DNA from: Candidatus Uhrbacteria bacterium
GTDB taxonomy: Bacteria; Patescibacteriota; Patescibacteriia; 2-12-FULL-60-25
Length of the DNA: 33,912 nt
NCBI GenBank assembly: GCA_903918235.1
Contig: CAIXDN010000052.1
Coordinates: 1 to 33,912, forward strand
Direction: 5' to 3'
Under the pieces are notes generated by a model that saw nothing but the letters and a program-made list of their open reading frames with translations, ran no database searches and was not told where the DNA came from. Made by a program: the position numbers and the translations under genes. The number at the start of each line of letters is the position of its first letter. Positions within the stretch are counted from its first letter, which is position 1. This document shows positions 9,192-15,632 of this stretch, in pieces.

Positions 9192-9388
9192 AAACATTCT
9201 ACAATAATTAGAACGCAGCGCTTTAACAATTAAACTATTAACTATTAGATCGTAAACAAAAATATTTTTCGTATTAAAGCAATGCTTTCGGCACACTGAA
9301 ATAAATATATTTCTAAACAAATATTCTTTGCAGAAGGTACTAGACACTGCCTTAGCACTATGTGATTAAGACAAATAATATCCAGATT

Positions 9389-9404
9389 TGTTTCACGTGA
9401 AACA
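9389..9404. other. parS site 4
   Basis: Perfect TGTTTCACGTGAAACA, extended to 20 bp (9387-9406). It ends about 30 bp from the 3' end of the tRNA-Ala gene. Confidence 0.9.
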
Positions 9405-9435
9405 AAAACATTCTGCAATTAGCAGAATGTTTTCA

Positions 9436-9511
9436 TGGTGGACCAAAGGAGATTCGAACTCCTGACCTCTGCAATGCGAATGCAGCGCTCTACCAACTGA
9501 GCTATTGGCCC
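9436..9511 (-). tRNA. tRNA-Ala (anticodon CGC)
   Basis: 76 nt with encoded CCA. The acceptor stem GGGCCAA/TTGGTCC contains the G3:U70 pair that identifies alanine tRNAs. The D-arm is GCTCAGTTGGTAGAGC; the anticodon stem CTGCA/TGCAG closes loop TTCGCAT; the T-arm is AGGAG-TTCGAAT-CTCCT. It lies between parS sites 4 and 5. Confidence 0.95.
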
Positions 9512-9599
9512 AAATAAGTAAAATATTTTTCTTATTTAAGCGATTGTCTTCTCACTATAGTTCAATAACGATGATTGTAGTCATGCTTGAAGCTAAGAA

Positions 9600-9615
9600 T
9601 GTTTCACGTGAAACA
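9600..9615. other. parS site 5
   Basis: Perfect TGTTTCACGTGAAACA between the tRNA-Ala and tRNA-Arg genes, 21 bp from the tRNA-Arg 3' end. Confidence 0.9.
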
Positions 9616-9636
9616 AATTTACTATAAATATTTCTC

Positions 9637-9711
9637 TGGTGCCTCCACGAGGAATTGAACCTCGATCTAGGGCTTAGGAGTCCCTCGTTCTATCCGTTAA
9701 ACTATAGAAGC
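9637..9711 (-). tRNA. tRNA-Arg (anticodon CCT)
   Basis: 75 nt with encoded CCA. The acceptor pairs GCTTCTA with TGGAGGC. The D-stem is GTTT/GAAC, the T-arm CGAGG-TTCAATT-CCTCG. The anticodon loop CTCCTAA gives anticodon CCU, which reads AGG. The last anticodon-stem pair (A31-G39) is a mismatch, the only blemish in the cloverleaf. Confidence 0.92.
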
Positions 9712-9789
9712 TTAAGTGTCGTAAAATATTTAATGTACAATCATCATTTCTCGAGAGGGAAGTGACAGTAGTATATTTTTAATATGGCT

Positions 9790-9856
9790 TCAAGTCAACG
9801 TATGAACATAGCGCTTGACTTATTCCTTGGCTAAGGCTAATCTTAGGCAACTTCAT
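9790..9856 (+). promoter_or_regulatory. Structured leader before rpsT
   Basis: Two inverted repeats precede the ATG: AAGTCAA (9792-9798) with TTGACTT (9815-9821), and CTAAG (9831-9835) with CTTAG (9842-9846) around loop GCTAAT. S20 is autogenously controlled in E. coli; control through this leader is inferred only. Confidence 0.35.
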
Positions 9857-10120
9857 ATGCCAAATAAGCATGCCGCAGTAAAAGACCTCCGCAAGAATGA
9901 GCGCCGCGCTCTTCGTAACGCACGTCTTAAGACACACGTTAAGTCGCTTTCGAAGCAACTTAAAGAAGTTGCAAAAGCCGGAAGCAAAACCGAGGTTGTT
10001 GAAGCAGCCCGCAAGCTTCAACAAGCATCAGCAAAAGCAGCAAAAAATCACGTTCTACATTTTAACAAAACACGTAGAATGACCTCCGCAGCCAGCAAAC
10101 TAGTAACAGCGACAAAGTAA
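9857..10120 (+). CDS. rpsT: 30S ribosomal protein S20
   Basis: 87 residues starting MPNKHAAVKDLRKNERRALR. S20 is a three-helix protein that binds 16S rRNA early in small-subunit assembly. The high Lys/Arg/Ala content, helical pattern and length match the family (about 85-90 residues). The reading frame extends upstream to a TTG at 9815, but family members begin at the MPN/MAN position, so ATG 9857 is chosen. No strong Shine-Dalgarno is visible; TAGG lies about 10 nt upstream. It is a lone plus-strand gene facing holA, and both end at the same bidirectional terminator. Confidence 0.93.
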   Translation: MPNKHAAVKDLRKNERRALRNARLKTHVKSLSKQLKEVAKAGSKTEVVEAARKLQQASAKAAKNHVLHFNKTRRMTSAASKLVTATK

Positions 10121-10121
10121 C

Positions 10122-10153
10122 AAAAAACCTCGCTTAAACAGCGAGGTTTTTTT
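10122..10153. terminator. Bidirectional intrinsic terminator (rpsT / holA)
   Basis: AAACCTCGCT (10125-10134) pairs with AGCGAGGTTT (10140-10149) around a 5-nt loop. A-runs on the left and T-runs on the right give a U-tract in both directions. It starts 2 nt after the rpsT stop and 15 nt from the holA stop. Confidence 0.9.
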
Positions 10154-10167
10154 ATCTATTTACAAGT

Positions 10168-11010
10168 CTAAGGAATAAGTGCTTTCGACTCTTCTTCCGT
10201 ACAATAACCAGCTCTTTGCAGCAACAACATTTTTACTATCGCGAGAAGCGAAGCCTCAGCATACAAAAACTTTTGTGATTGTAATTTATTAATAACAAAA
10301 GGAGAAAGACCAGCAAAATCGCGATCACGAACTCGTAAAACATTCACAAACTGTTGATGCAAACCTGCCAGTTCCTGATAACGCAACTCCATCGAATCAA
10401 CCGTAAATCTTCTTTGATTTTGGCCTTGTACAATTTGATCTGCAAGCTGAAAAACATTCGCATCAGCAAATACGCTGTCAACATTTATGGGTGCTCCAGC
10501 AGAAAGCTTCGTAAGCTCATTGATAAACCGCCAAGAATCCCCAGAGCAAGATTTTGCCAATACAAGAGCATCATTCTCATCAACATTACCTAGTGTTTTT
10601 ACAATAGTTTTTGCCCATTCAAGAAAAGCTCTATCCGTAAGAAACAGATATTCTTGAACAAGAATCTTTGGCAAGGACTCAAATAATTTCAACGTGCTTA
10701 CTGGTGGCTTTACTTCTTCAACAGAAACAACAATAAGTGAATCAGCATCTCTGGATAACGCTTCCAAAAGCGCGTGTTGTTTTGATTTTGGACAACTAGA
10801 AACAATTCCATCAACACGTAAAAATCGTCTTGGGGAAAATAAACTCGCTCCTGCTGCTTTTGAAATAATTTCTTCAACACCCTCTTTTCCGGAAGATAGT
10901 CGCTCTACAGAATGACCTTCTGGATCGTATTTTTGCTTGAATCCTAACTCAAGCTCTTTCGCTCTTGCGATAGCGCGATAACTATCGGGACCGCAACACA
11001 AAATAAACAC
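10168..11010 (-). CDS. holA: DNA polymerase III delta subunit (clamp loader)
   Basis: 280 residues, GTG start at 11010. HolA is the clamp-loader wrench that opens the beta ring (dnaN, in this window). The N-terminal AAA-like domain begins MFILCCGPDSYRAIARAKEL with no Walker A lysine motif, as expected for delta. Patterns SLFSPRRFLRVDG, LIVVSVEEVKP and the C-terminal collar-like helical region (NVFQLADQIVQGQNQRRF, LLLQRAGY) match HolA. The family is usually ~330 residues, so this one is short. A small hairpin (CCACG-TAT-CGTGG, 11011-11023) touches the start codon in place of a Shine-Dalgarno. It lies 43 nt downstream of polA in the same direction, so co-transcription is likely. Confidence 0.85.
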   Translation of the reverse strand: MFILCCGPDSYRAIARAKELELGFKQKYDPEGHSVERLSSGKEGVEEIISKAAGASLFSPRRFLRVDGIVSSCPKSKQHALLEALSRDADSLIVVSVEEVKPPVSTLKLFESLPKILVQEYLFLTDRAFLEWAKTIVKTLGNVDENDALVLAKSCSGDSWRFINELTKLSAGAPINVDSVFADANVFQLADQIVQGQNQRRFTVDSMELRYQELAGLHQQFVNVLRVRDRDFAGLSPFVINKLQSQKFLYAEASLLAIVKMLLLQRAGYCTEEESKALIP

Positions 11011-11053
11011 CCACGTATCGTGGCGATAGGGGAACGTCCTGTCAAAACAAACC

Positions 11054-13699
11054 TTAAACCGACGTCATTTCATCCCAATTATTACCAAATTTTGCTTCTA
11101 CTTTAATAGGAACACCAACCGATTCTACCGTTTCCATAAGCTGACAGACAAATGCCGAAACACGTTGGACCTCGTGAACAGGAACCTCAAGCACCAATTC
11201 ATCATGCACCTGCAACAAAACACGAGACTCAGGAGAATACTCAGGCAACTCCAACGCGAGCTTGATCATCGCTAACTTCATCAAATCAGCATCCGTTCCT
11301 TGAACAGGCATATTAATAGCCATTCGTTCTGCCTGAGCTCTTACCATTGGTAACGTAGAATAAAGTTCCGGTATATAGCGACGTCTTCCAAAAAGTGTCT
11401 CAACATAGCCAAGTTTTTTAGCAGACTCCTTCGTCTCAGCCATATACACCTTTATACCTATATAGACCTCAAAGTACCTATCAATAAACTCCCTAGCCTC
11501 TTTAAACGTGATACCCGCTGTCTGCGCCAAGCCCTGAGGACCCTGTCCAAAGATTAATCCAAAGTTAATGGCTTTCGCGATCCGACGCTGCTCCTTTGTA
11601 ACGTCAGCGAAAGCAATCTTCCAAATCGATGCTGCCGTAGCTGTATGGACATCATCTCCTCGTTCAAACGCTTTCATCATTTCTGTATCATGAGAAAGAG
11701 CTGCGACCAATCTCAATTCTATCTGGGAATAGTCACATGAGACCAATGTAAAACCAGGCTTCGCAATAAAAGCATGACGGATTTTTCTTCCAACTTCTGT
11801 TCGTATTGGAATATTTTGTAAGTTTGGCTCCATGGATGACAAACGACCCGTAGAAGTAATCGCTTGATTATATGTCGTATGAATTCTTCCATTCACATCC
11901 GCAAGACTTGGCAAAACGTCAACGTATGTAGAAAGAAGTTTTGACAGTTCACGATAGGCTTCTATCAATTCAATGATCGGATGCAAACCGCGTAATTTTT
12001 CCAACTCATTTGAAGCCGTAGAGTATGCGGATTTACCTTTTTTTATTCCTTTTGTTGGTAGCGCCAATGTGACAAACAATAGATCAGCAAGTTGCGAAGG
12101 TGAGCCTGGATTAAAATCCCGCCCAGCAATCTCTATCATCTGTTTTTCCAATGAGCGTTTCTCAAGAGACATCTCTGTAGAAAGCGAATGCAAATAATCT
12201 CGATGAATCAAGATCCCTTCTTTTTCCATCGCACGTAACACAGGAATCAAAGGAAGTTCAAATCGATTCAAAATTGGTAATAGCTGTTCCGTTTCAAGAG
12301 CAGATCTCAAAGGATTGATACAAGCTCTGATAACACTCACTTCTAGTAATGGACCTGATTCTTGTTCAAGAACAACAGAACAATATTTTGTTCCAATCGT
12401 GACTAAATCATGATTACGTTCTCCCGCAGATAAAAGATAACTTGCGAGCATCGTATCAAAACTCCATCGCAAAAGAGTAAGTCCCAAGCCTTCTGCAAGT
12501 CGCATTTCTTCCTTGGCATCATGCGCAACAAACTGACGGACTTCTTCTGAAAAAAACTCTTGCAAAAGCTCGACAGAAGAACGGACGCAGGAAGCAGAAA
12601 AAAGATAGGCGGTCTGATCATCCGCAAGGACAATTCCTCCGGCTTCATTTCCAAACAAAGATCCTTGAGAAGCGCGAACAACACGGACGATAACATCTTG
12701 AGATTTCCGTAGCCTGTCTAATGCATTTTTTACATCAAAACTTTTTTCAACTGAAATATCTCTTAAGGCGATCTGGTGAAGAGAGAGCGAAGCCGGCTGT
12801 ACCGGCTTAATATTCTTTTCTTTCTTTACATACACACCAGGGATTTTTTCCAGCAATGTCTTAAAACCATTTTCTGATAAAAAAAGTTGTAATCCTTCCT
12901 TGTCTTTCGGAAAGGTTCCATCCTTCACTTCATACAAAATCGGCACGTTCCGATCGATGGTCACAAGCGACAAAATAGCAGGGACATCCTTCTCCGCGTG
13001 AAGAAGTTTTTCTCGAAGAGATTTTGATAGCTCGGAAGACGCATCATGAGCTGCCACAAAAATATGTTTCAGATCACCATACTTCTGCAAAAGATCAGTT
13101 GCACCAACATCACCAATACCTCGAATACCAGGAATATTGTCAGACGTATCACCACGCATCGCTTTATATTCTAAAAATTGCTCTGGAGTAAGCCCATATT
13201 CTTCCTGAATCGCGTCAATATCATAACGCTTTGTTTCTGTAACACCCTTCACAAAAGCCATAACAGAAATTCCTGGACAGACAAGCTGCAAAGCATCGCG
13301 ATCACCCGTCACAATCGTGACATCCCAACCCTTATTTTTTGAACGCTCAGCAAATGTACCAATCAAATCATCAGCCTCATAACCATCTTTTTCAAATGAC
13401 TCAACACCCAAAAGAGCAAACCCTTCCTTTACCCAAGGAATCTGCTCATAAAGTTCCTCCTCCTTATGTTCACGATTTGCCTTATAAGCTTCATAAGCGA
13501 TATGTCGAAACGTTGGAGCCTTCGTATCCCAACAAGCAATAAACGCATCCGGCTTTTGCTCATTTAAAAGTTTCATCACCGACAGCAACATGCCATACAC
13601 GCAATTCACAACCTGCCCCTTCGGGTTCGTAAGCGGATGGATCGCATGCCAAGAACGATGCAACAAAGCATTTGCATCCAAAATATAGAGTCGTTTCAT
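11054..13699 (-). CDS. polA: DNA polymerase I
   Basis: 881 residues. It fills gaps after Okazaki primer removal and in repair. The 5'-nuclease domain (~1-290) has the acidic signatures LDAN, GYEADDLIGT, VTGDRD and RGDTSDNIPGIRGIG. The middle domain (~330-470) is a 3'-5' exonuclease fold lacking the DxE motif I (VIVRVV at the expected place), so proofreading is probably lost. The polymerase domain has motif A (DYSQIELR, D656), the O-helix RRIAKAINFGLIFG (K709, F713) and motif C (VHDELVLEV, D833). The O-helix residue equivalent to E. coli Tyr766 is Phe717. Length is near the family norm. It starts 77 nt after the unknown gene and precedes holA. Confidence 0.96.
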   Translation of the reverse strand: MKRLYILDANALLHRSWHAIHPLTNPKGQVVNCVYGMLLSVMKLLNEQKPDAFIACWDTKAPTFRHIAYEAYKANREHKEEELYEQIPWVKEGFALLGVESFEKDGYEADDLIGTFAERSKNKGWDVTIVTGDRDALQLVCPGISVMAFVKGVTETKRYDIDAIQEEYGLTPEQFLEYKAMRGDTSDNIPGIRGIGDVGATDLLQKYGDLKHIFVAAHDASSELSKSLREKLLHAEKDVPAILSLVTIDRNVPILYEVKDGTFPKDKEGLQLFLSENGFKTLLEKIPGVYVKKEKNIKPVQPASLSLHQIALRDISVEKSFDVKNALDRLRKSQDVIVRVVRASQGSLFGNEAGGIVLADDQTAYLFSASCVRSSVELLQEFFSEEVRQFVAHDAKEEMRLAEGLGLTLLRWSFDTMLASYLLSAGERNHDLVTIGTKYCSVVLEQESGPLLEVSVIRACINPLRSALETEQLLPILNRFELPLIPVLRAMEKEGILIHRDYLHSLSTEMSLEKRSLEKQMIEIAGRDFNPGSPSQLADLLFVTLALPTKGIKKGKSAYSTASNELEKLRGLHPIIELIEAYRELSKLLSTYVDVLPSLADVNGRIHTTYNQAITSTGRLSSMEPNLQNIPIRTEVGRKIRHAFIAKPGFTLVSCDYSQIELRLVAALSHDTEMMKAFERGDDVHTATAASIWKIAFADVTKEQRRIAKAINFGLIFGQGPQGLAQTAGITFKEAREFIDRYFEVYIGIKVYMAETKESAKKLGYVETLFGRRRYIPELYSTLPMVRAQAERMAINMPVQGTDADLMKLAMIKLALELPEYSPESRVLLQVHDELVLEVPVHEVQRVSAFVCQLMETVESVGVPIKVEAKFGNNWDEMTSV

Positions 13700-13776
13700 A
13701 CCAACAGCATGACAGGAACGAACAGCAAAAAGAAGAGGACCCTGACAAAAATGCCAAGGTCCATAATAAGAGGGTT

Positions 13777-14691
13777 TTAGCTACTCGCTCTCAAATACGC
13801 CCACAGAACCAACCCGGCAAAATCATTAACAGGGTAACGAGAAACAAGGAAACCATCGACCGCCCAACGTTGCGTCAGAATCGTCTTTGCAGAAAGAGTG
13901 CGTTCAATGTGTTGTACAGAGCCATCCGTATCTCGATCAATCGCCTCACCAGGAAGTGACGTCGATTCGCTCCAATAGATTTTTCCCTCAGCATCAATCG
14001 TTAACAAACGATATTCACCAGAGGAAAGCGCTACCAGACTAACGACGCTTCCATCGGAATCGTAAACAAAACGACCCGCATCCAGGATACCCTGAATATT
14101 AGGTGCCAATGTAAGACGATTCCAAACCAATTGACCATCACAGACTTTTTTTGCCATCACGATCTCAAGCGACTTCTCTCCAGAGCGCAAAGAAATCGCA
14201 TAAACAATTCCTTCTGGAACGTTGATCCCGACGACAGCGGGACCAGAACCATTAGCGGTACAATCGATCCATTTTCCACCAAAACGGAACAGACAGCACT
14301 CAAGTTCTCCGACAAAACGTGCCTGATGAGAAATAAGACCCGTATCTTGATCCTTTTGCTGATGTAAAACGCCCACAAGAGCATCAAGCGTTGCCGTGTC
14401 CTCAAGAAGCTCCCTGAGTCGTGCGCTTCCAGTAAGAAAAACGCAGTTTCCAAGAGCATAGTATCCACGGATCCGAATCTCGCTGTGTTCACAAGCGAGA
14501 AACTGCGTATCAACAGCGCTCGACATACGCGCCAAACGAACATGGCGACGAGACTTATCTCCTTGTACCGCAAGCAAAATCAATCGATCGTGATGCTCCG
14601 TGATCCGTGCATTCAGGGAGTATATTGGCACCATCTCGTCTAGCATGACATCAAATGGAAGACTGGTTTCACAAGAACGATTAAAGGACAT
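13777..14691 (-). CDS. Protein of unknown function, beta-rich
   Basis: 304 residues from ATG 14691, chosen because GGAGAGG lies 5 nt upstream; an in-frame ATG at 14808 would add 39 Cys-rich residues without a Shine-Dalgarno. I do not recognise a family. Short repeated beta patterns (DRLILLAVQGD, GNCVFLTG, GIVYAISLRSGEKSLEIVMAKK, EYRLLTIDAEGKIYWSES, LTQRWAVDGFLVSRYP) suggest a propeller-like protein. There is no signal peptide or membrane segment, so it is probably cytoplasmic. It lies upstream of polA in the same direction with a 77-nt gap. Confidence 0.7.
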   Translation of the reverse strand: MSFNRSCETSLPFDVMLDEMVPIYSLNARITEHHDRLILLAVQGDKSRRHVRLARMSSAVDTQFLACEHSEIRIRGYYALGNCVFLTGSARLRELLEDTATLDALVGVLHQQKDQDTGLISHQARFVGELECCLFRFGGKWIDCTANGSGPAVVGINVPEGIVYAISLRSGEKSLEIVMAKKVCDGQLVWNRLTLAPNIQGILDAGRFVYDSDGSVVSLVALSSGEYRLLTIDAEGKIYWSESTSLPGEAIDRDTDGSVQHIERTLSAKTILTQRWAVDGFLVSRYPVNDFAGLVLWAYLRASS

Positions 14692-14810
14692 CTCTACCTC
14701 TCCATTCCCATTCACAGCACTGCAAACGGGATAAGAAGATACAATAGGCACAGGATACCGTAAAGGGTACAGACAAAAACAATGTATACCGCTTGCGAAA
14801 AACTCCATCT

Positions 14811-14828
14811 CTCGCTAATATTGGCGAG
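14811..14828. repeat. 18-bp near-palindrome with GCTAATATTGGC core
   Basis: CTCGCTAAT/ATTGGCGAG is self-complementary apart from one T-G pair. It lies between the divergent unknown gene and tRNA-Cys, just 5' of another hairpin (14829-14855). Its core resembles those at 8643-8654 and 20871-20882. Confidence 0.5.
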
Positions 14829-14855
14829 CCTCGTAAGACAAAGTCTTTTACGAGG
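14829..14855. other. Hairpin overlapping the 5' end of tRNA-Cys
   Basis: CCTCGTAAGAC (14829-14839) pairs with GTCTTTTACGAGG (14843-14855) with a 2-nt bulge. The right arm includes the first two bases of tRNA-Cys, so it would compete with the acceptor stem in a precursor starting upstream. Confidence 0.55.
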
Positions 14856-14928
14856 CGTGGTAGCCAAGTGGTAAGGCACGGGTCTGCAAAACCTGTATTC
14901 GTGGGTTCAATTCCCACTCACGCCTCCA
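14854..14928 (+). tRNA. tRNA-Cys (anticodon GCA)
   Basis: 75 nt with encoded CCA and U73, the cysteine discriminator. The acceptor pairs GGCGTGG with TCACGCC. The anticodon stem CGGGT/ACCTG closes loop CTGCAAA. The T-arm is GTGGG-TTCAATT-CCCAC. It is followed at once by an intrinsic terminator. Confidence 0.95.
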
Positions 14929-14933
14929 TAACA

Positions 14934-14963
14934 AAACCCCGACGAATGTCGGGGTTTGTTTTT
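14934..14963. terminator. Bidirectional intrinsic terminator (tRNA-Cys / 3D-domain gene)
   Basis: AAACCCCGAC (14934-14943) pairs with GTCGGGGTTT (14948-14957) around GAAT, followed by GTTTTT on the plus strand. The opposite strand also gives GGGGTTTTG. It starts 6 nt after tRNA-Cys and overlaps the stop codon of the convergent gene. Confidence 0.9.
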
Positions 14964-15561
14964 AACTCTGCTCAATCGGTTCTTCCGCCGGGCCATACTT
15001 ACCAATCCTGTGTAAATCCGCCGTACGCCCCTTCCACTGATCCCAATTACGTTTACCGTTTCCCATCTCAACAACTTCAACAACGATATTTCTCTTAACT
15101 CCATGTCGCTTAGCCGTCTGTAAATCCTTCATCCAAATATCAACACGATTGGAATATCGGCTACTTGTCCGATCATGTACCTCAAAAATCTTATCGCCAA
15201 AAATCGTCGGTAAACGGATCTTTGTACCAATAGGCAAGACATTCGTCGCAACATATCCATCACGAACGACTGAACCATCAGCCGTAATAAACGGCAAACC
15301 ATCACGTTCTTGGATGCGCGAAGTATAAGCCGTAGAATCCAAGTGTATCGTTTTAATCGTTAATGGACGCGATTTTTCTGGAATAGTAAATACACTGTCA
15401 GAAAGAAGTGGTACATTCGTTCTGTTCCAAAAGAGTCCAGGTATAAGATCTTGAGCCATGGCCACTGAGGCACCAGTCTGTACGCCAAGCAAAACGAGCG
15501 CCATAATAGCAAGACACGTTATTTTGGCTACGTTATACTGATTGCGAGTACAAGTAGTCAT
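14962..15561 (-). CDS. Secreted 3D (Asp-Asp-Asp) domain protein, probable cell-wall hydrolase
   Basis: 199 residues from ATG 15561; a TTG four codons upstream is less likely. A signal peptide (~13-36) ends at AMA-Q. The C-terminal half is a 3D-type double-psi beta-barrel: LDSTAYTS (~74-81), DGYVATNVLPIGTKIRLPTI (~101-120), FEVHDR (~126-131) and NRVDIWM (~138-144). The Asp of HDR and of RVDIW fit the acidic residues of the domain, which in relatives such as MltA and YocH cleaves or binds peptidoglycan. It is divergent from the penicillin-binding-protein gene by ~70 bp, consistent with shared envelope work. Hydrolase activity is inferred from the fold. Confidence 0.8.
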   Translation of the reverse strand: MTTCTRNQYNVAKITCLAIMALVLLGVQTGASVAMAQDLIPGLFWNRTNVPLLSDSVFTIPEKSRPLTIKTIHLDSTAYTSRIQERDGLPFITADGSVVRDGYVATNVLPIGTKIRLPTIFGDKIFEVHDRTSSRYSNRVDIWMKDLQTAKRHGVKRNIVVEVVEMGNGKRNWDQWKGRTADLHRIGKYGPAEEPIEQS

Positions 15562-15599
15562 AGTTAAAAACAATAATTAAGAAGAAACAATAACATAAC

Positions 15600-15622
15600 A
15601 AAACCCTATCATCAAGGGTTTT
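15600..15622. other. Hairpin in the divergent promoter region upstream of the PBP gene
   Basis: AAAACCCT (15600-15607) pairs with AGGGTTTT (15615-15622), 7-nt loop, ending 10 nt before the ATG at 15633. It could be a terminator-like element or a translational control hairpin; no Shine-Dalgarno is seen outside it. Confidence 0.45.
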
Positions 15623-15632
15623 ACTCAATAAA

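Larger units (their letters stand above)
8557..9435. other. AT-rich non-coding parS region
   Basis: About 880 bp without a credible gene. It contains a 40-bp near-palindrome (8629-8668) and four of the five parS-like sites (8863, 9074, 9176, 9389). The sequence is strongly AT-rich. A 79-codon minus ORF (8650-8889) overlaps a parS-like site, is rich in Cys/Ile/Tyr and has no family resemblance. The region is best explained as a centromere-like segment plus the promoter zone of the minus-strand surface cluster. Confidence 0.7.
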
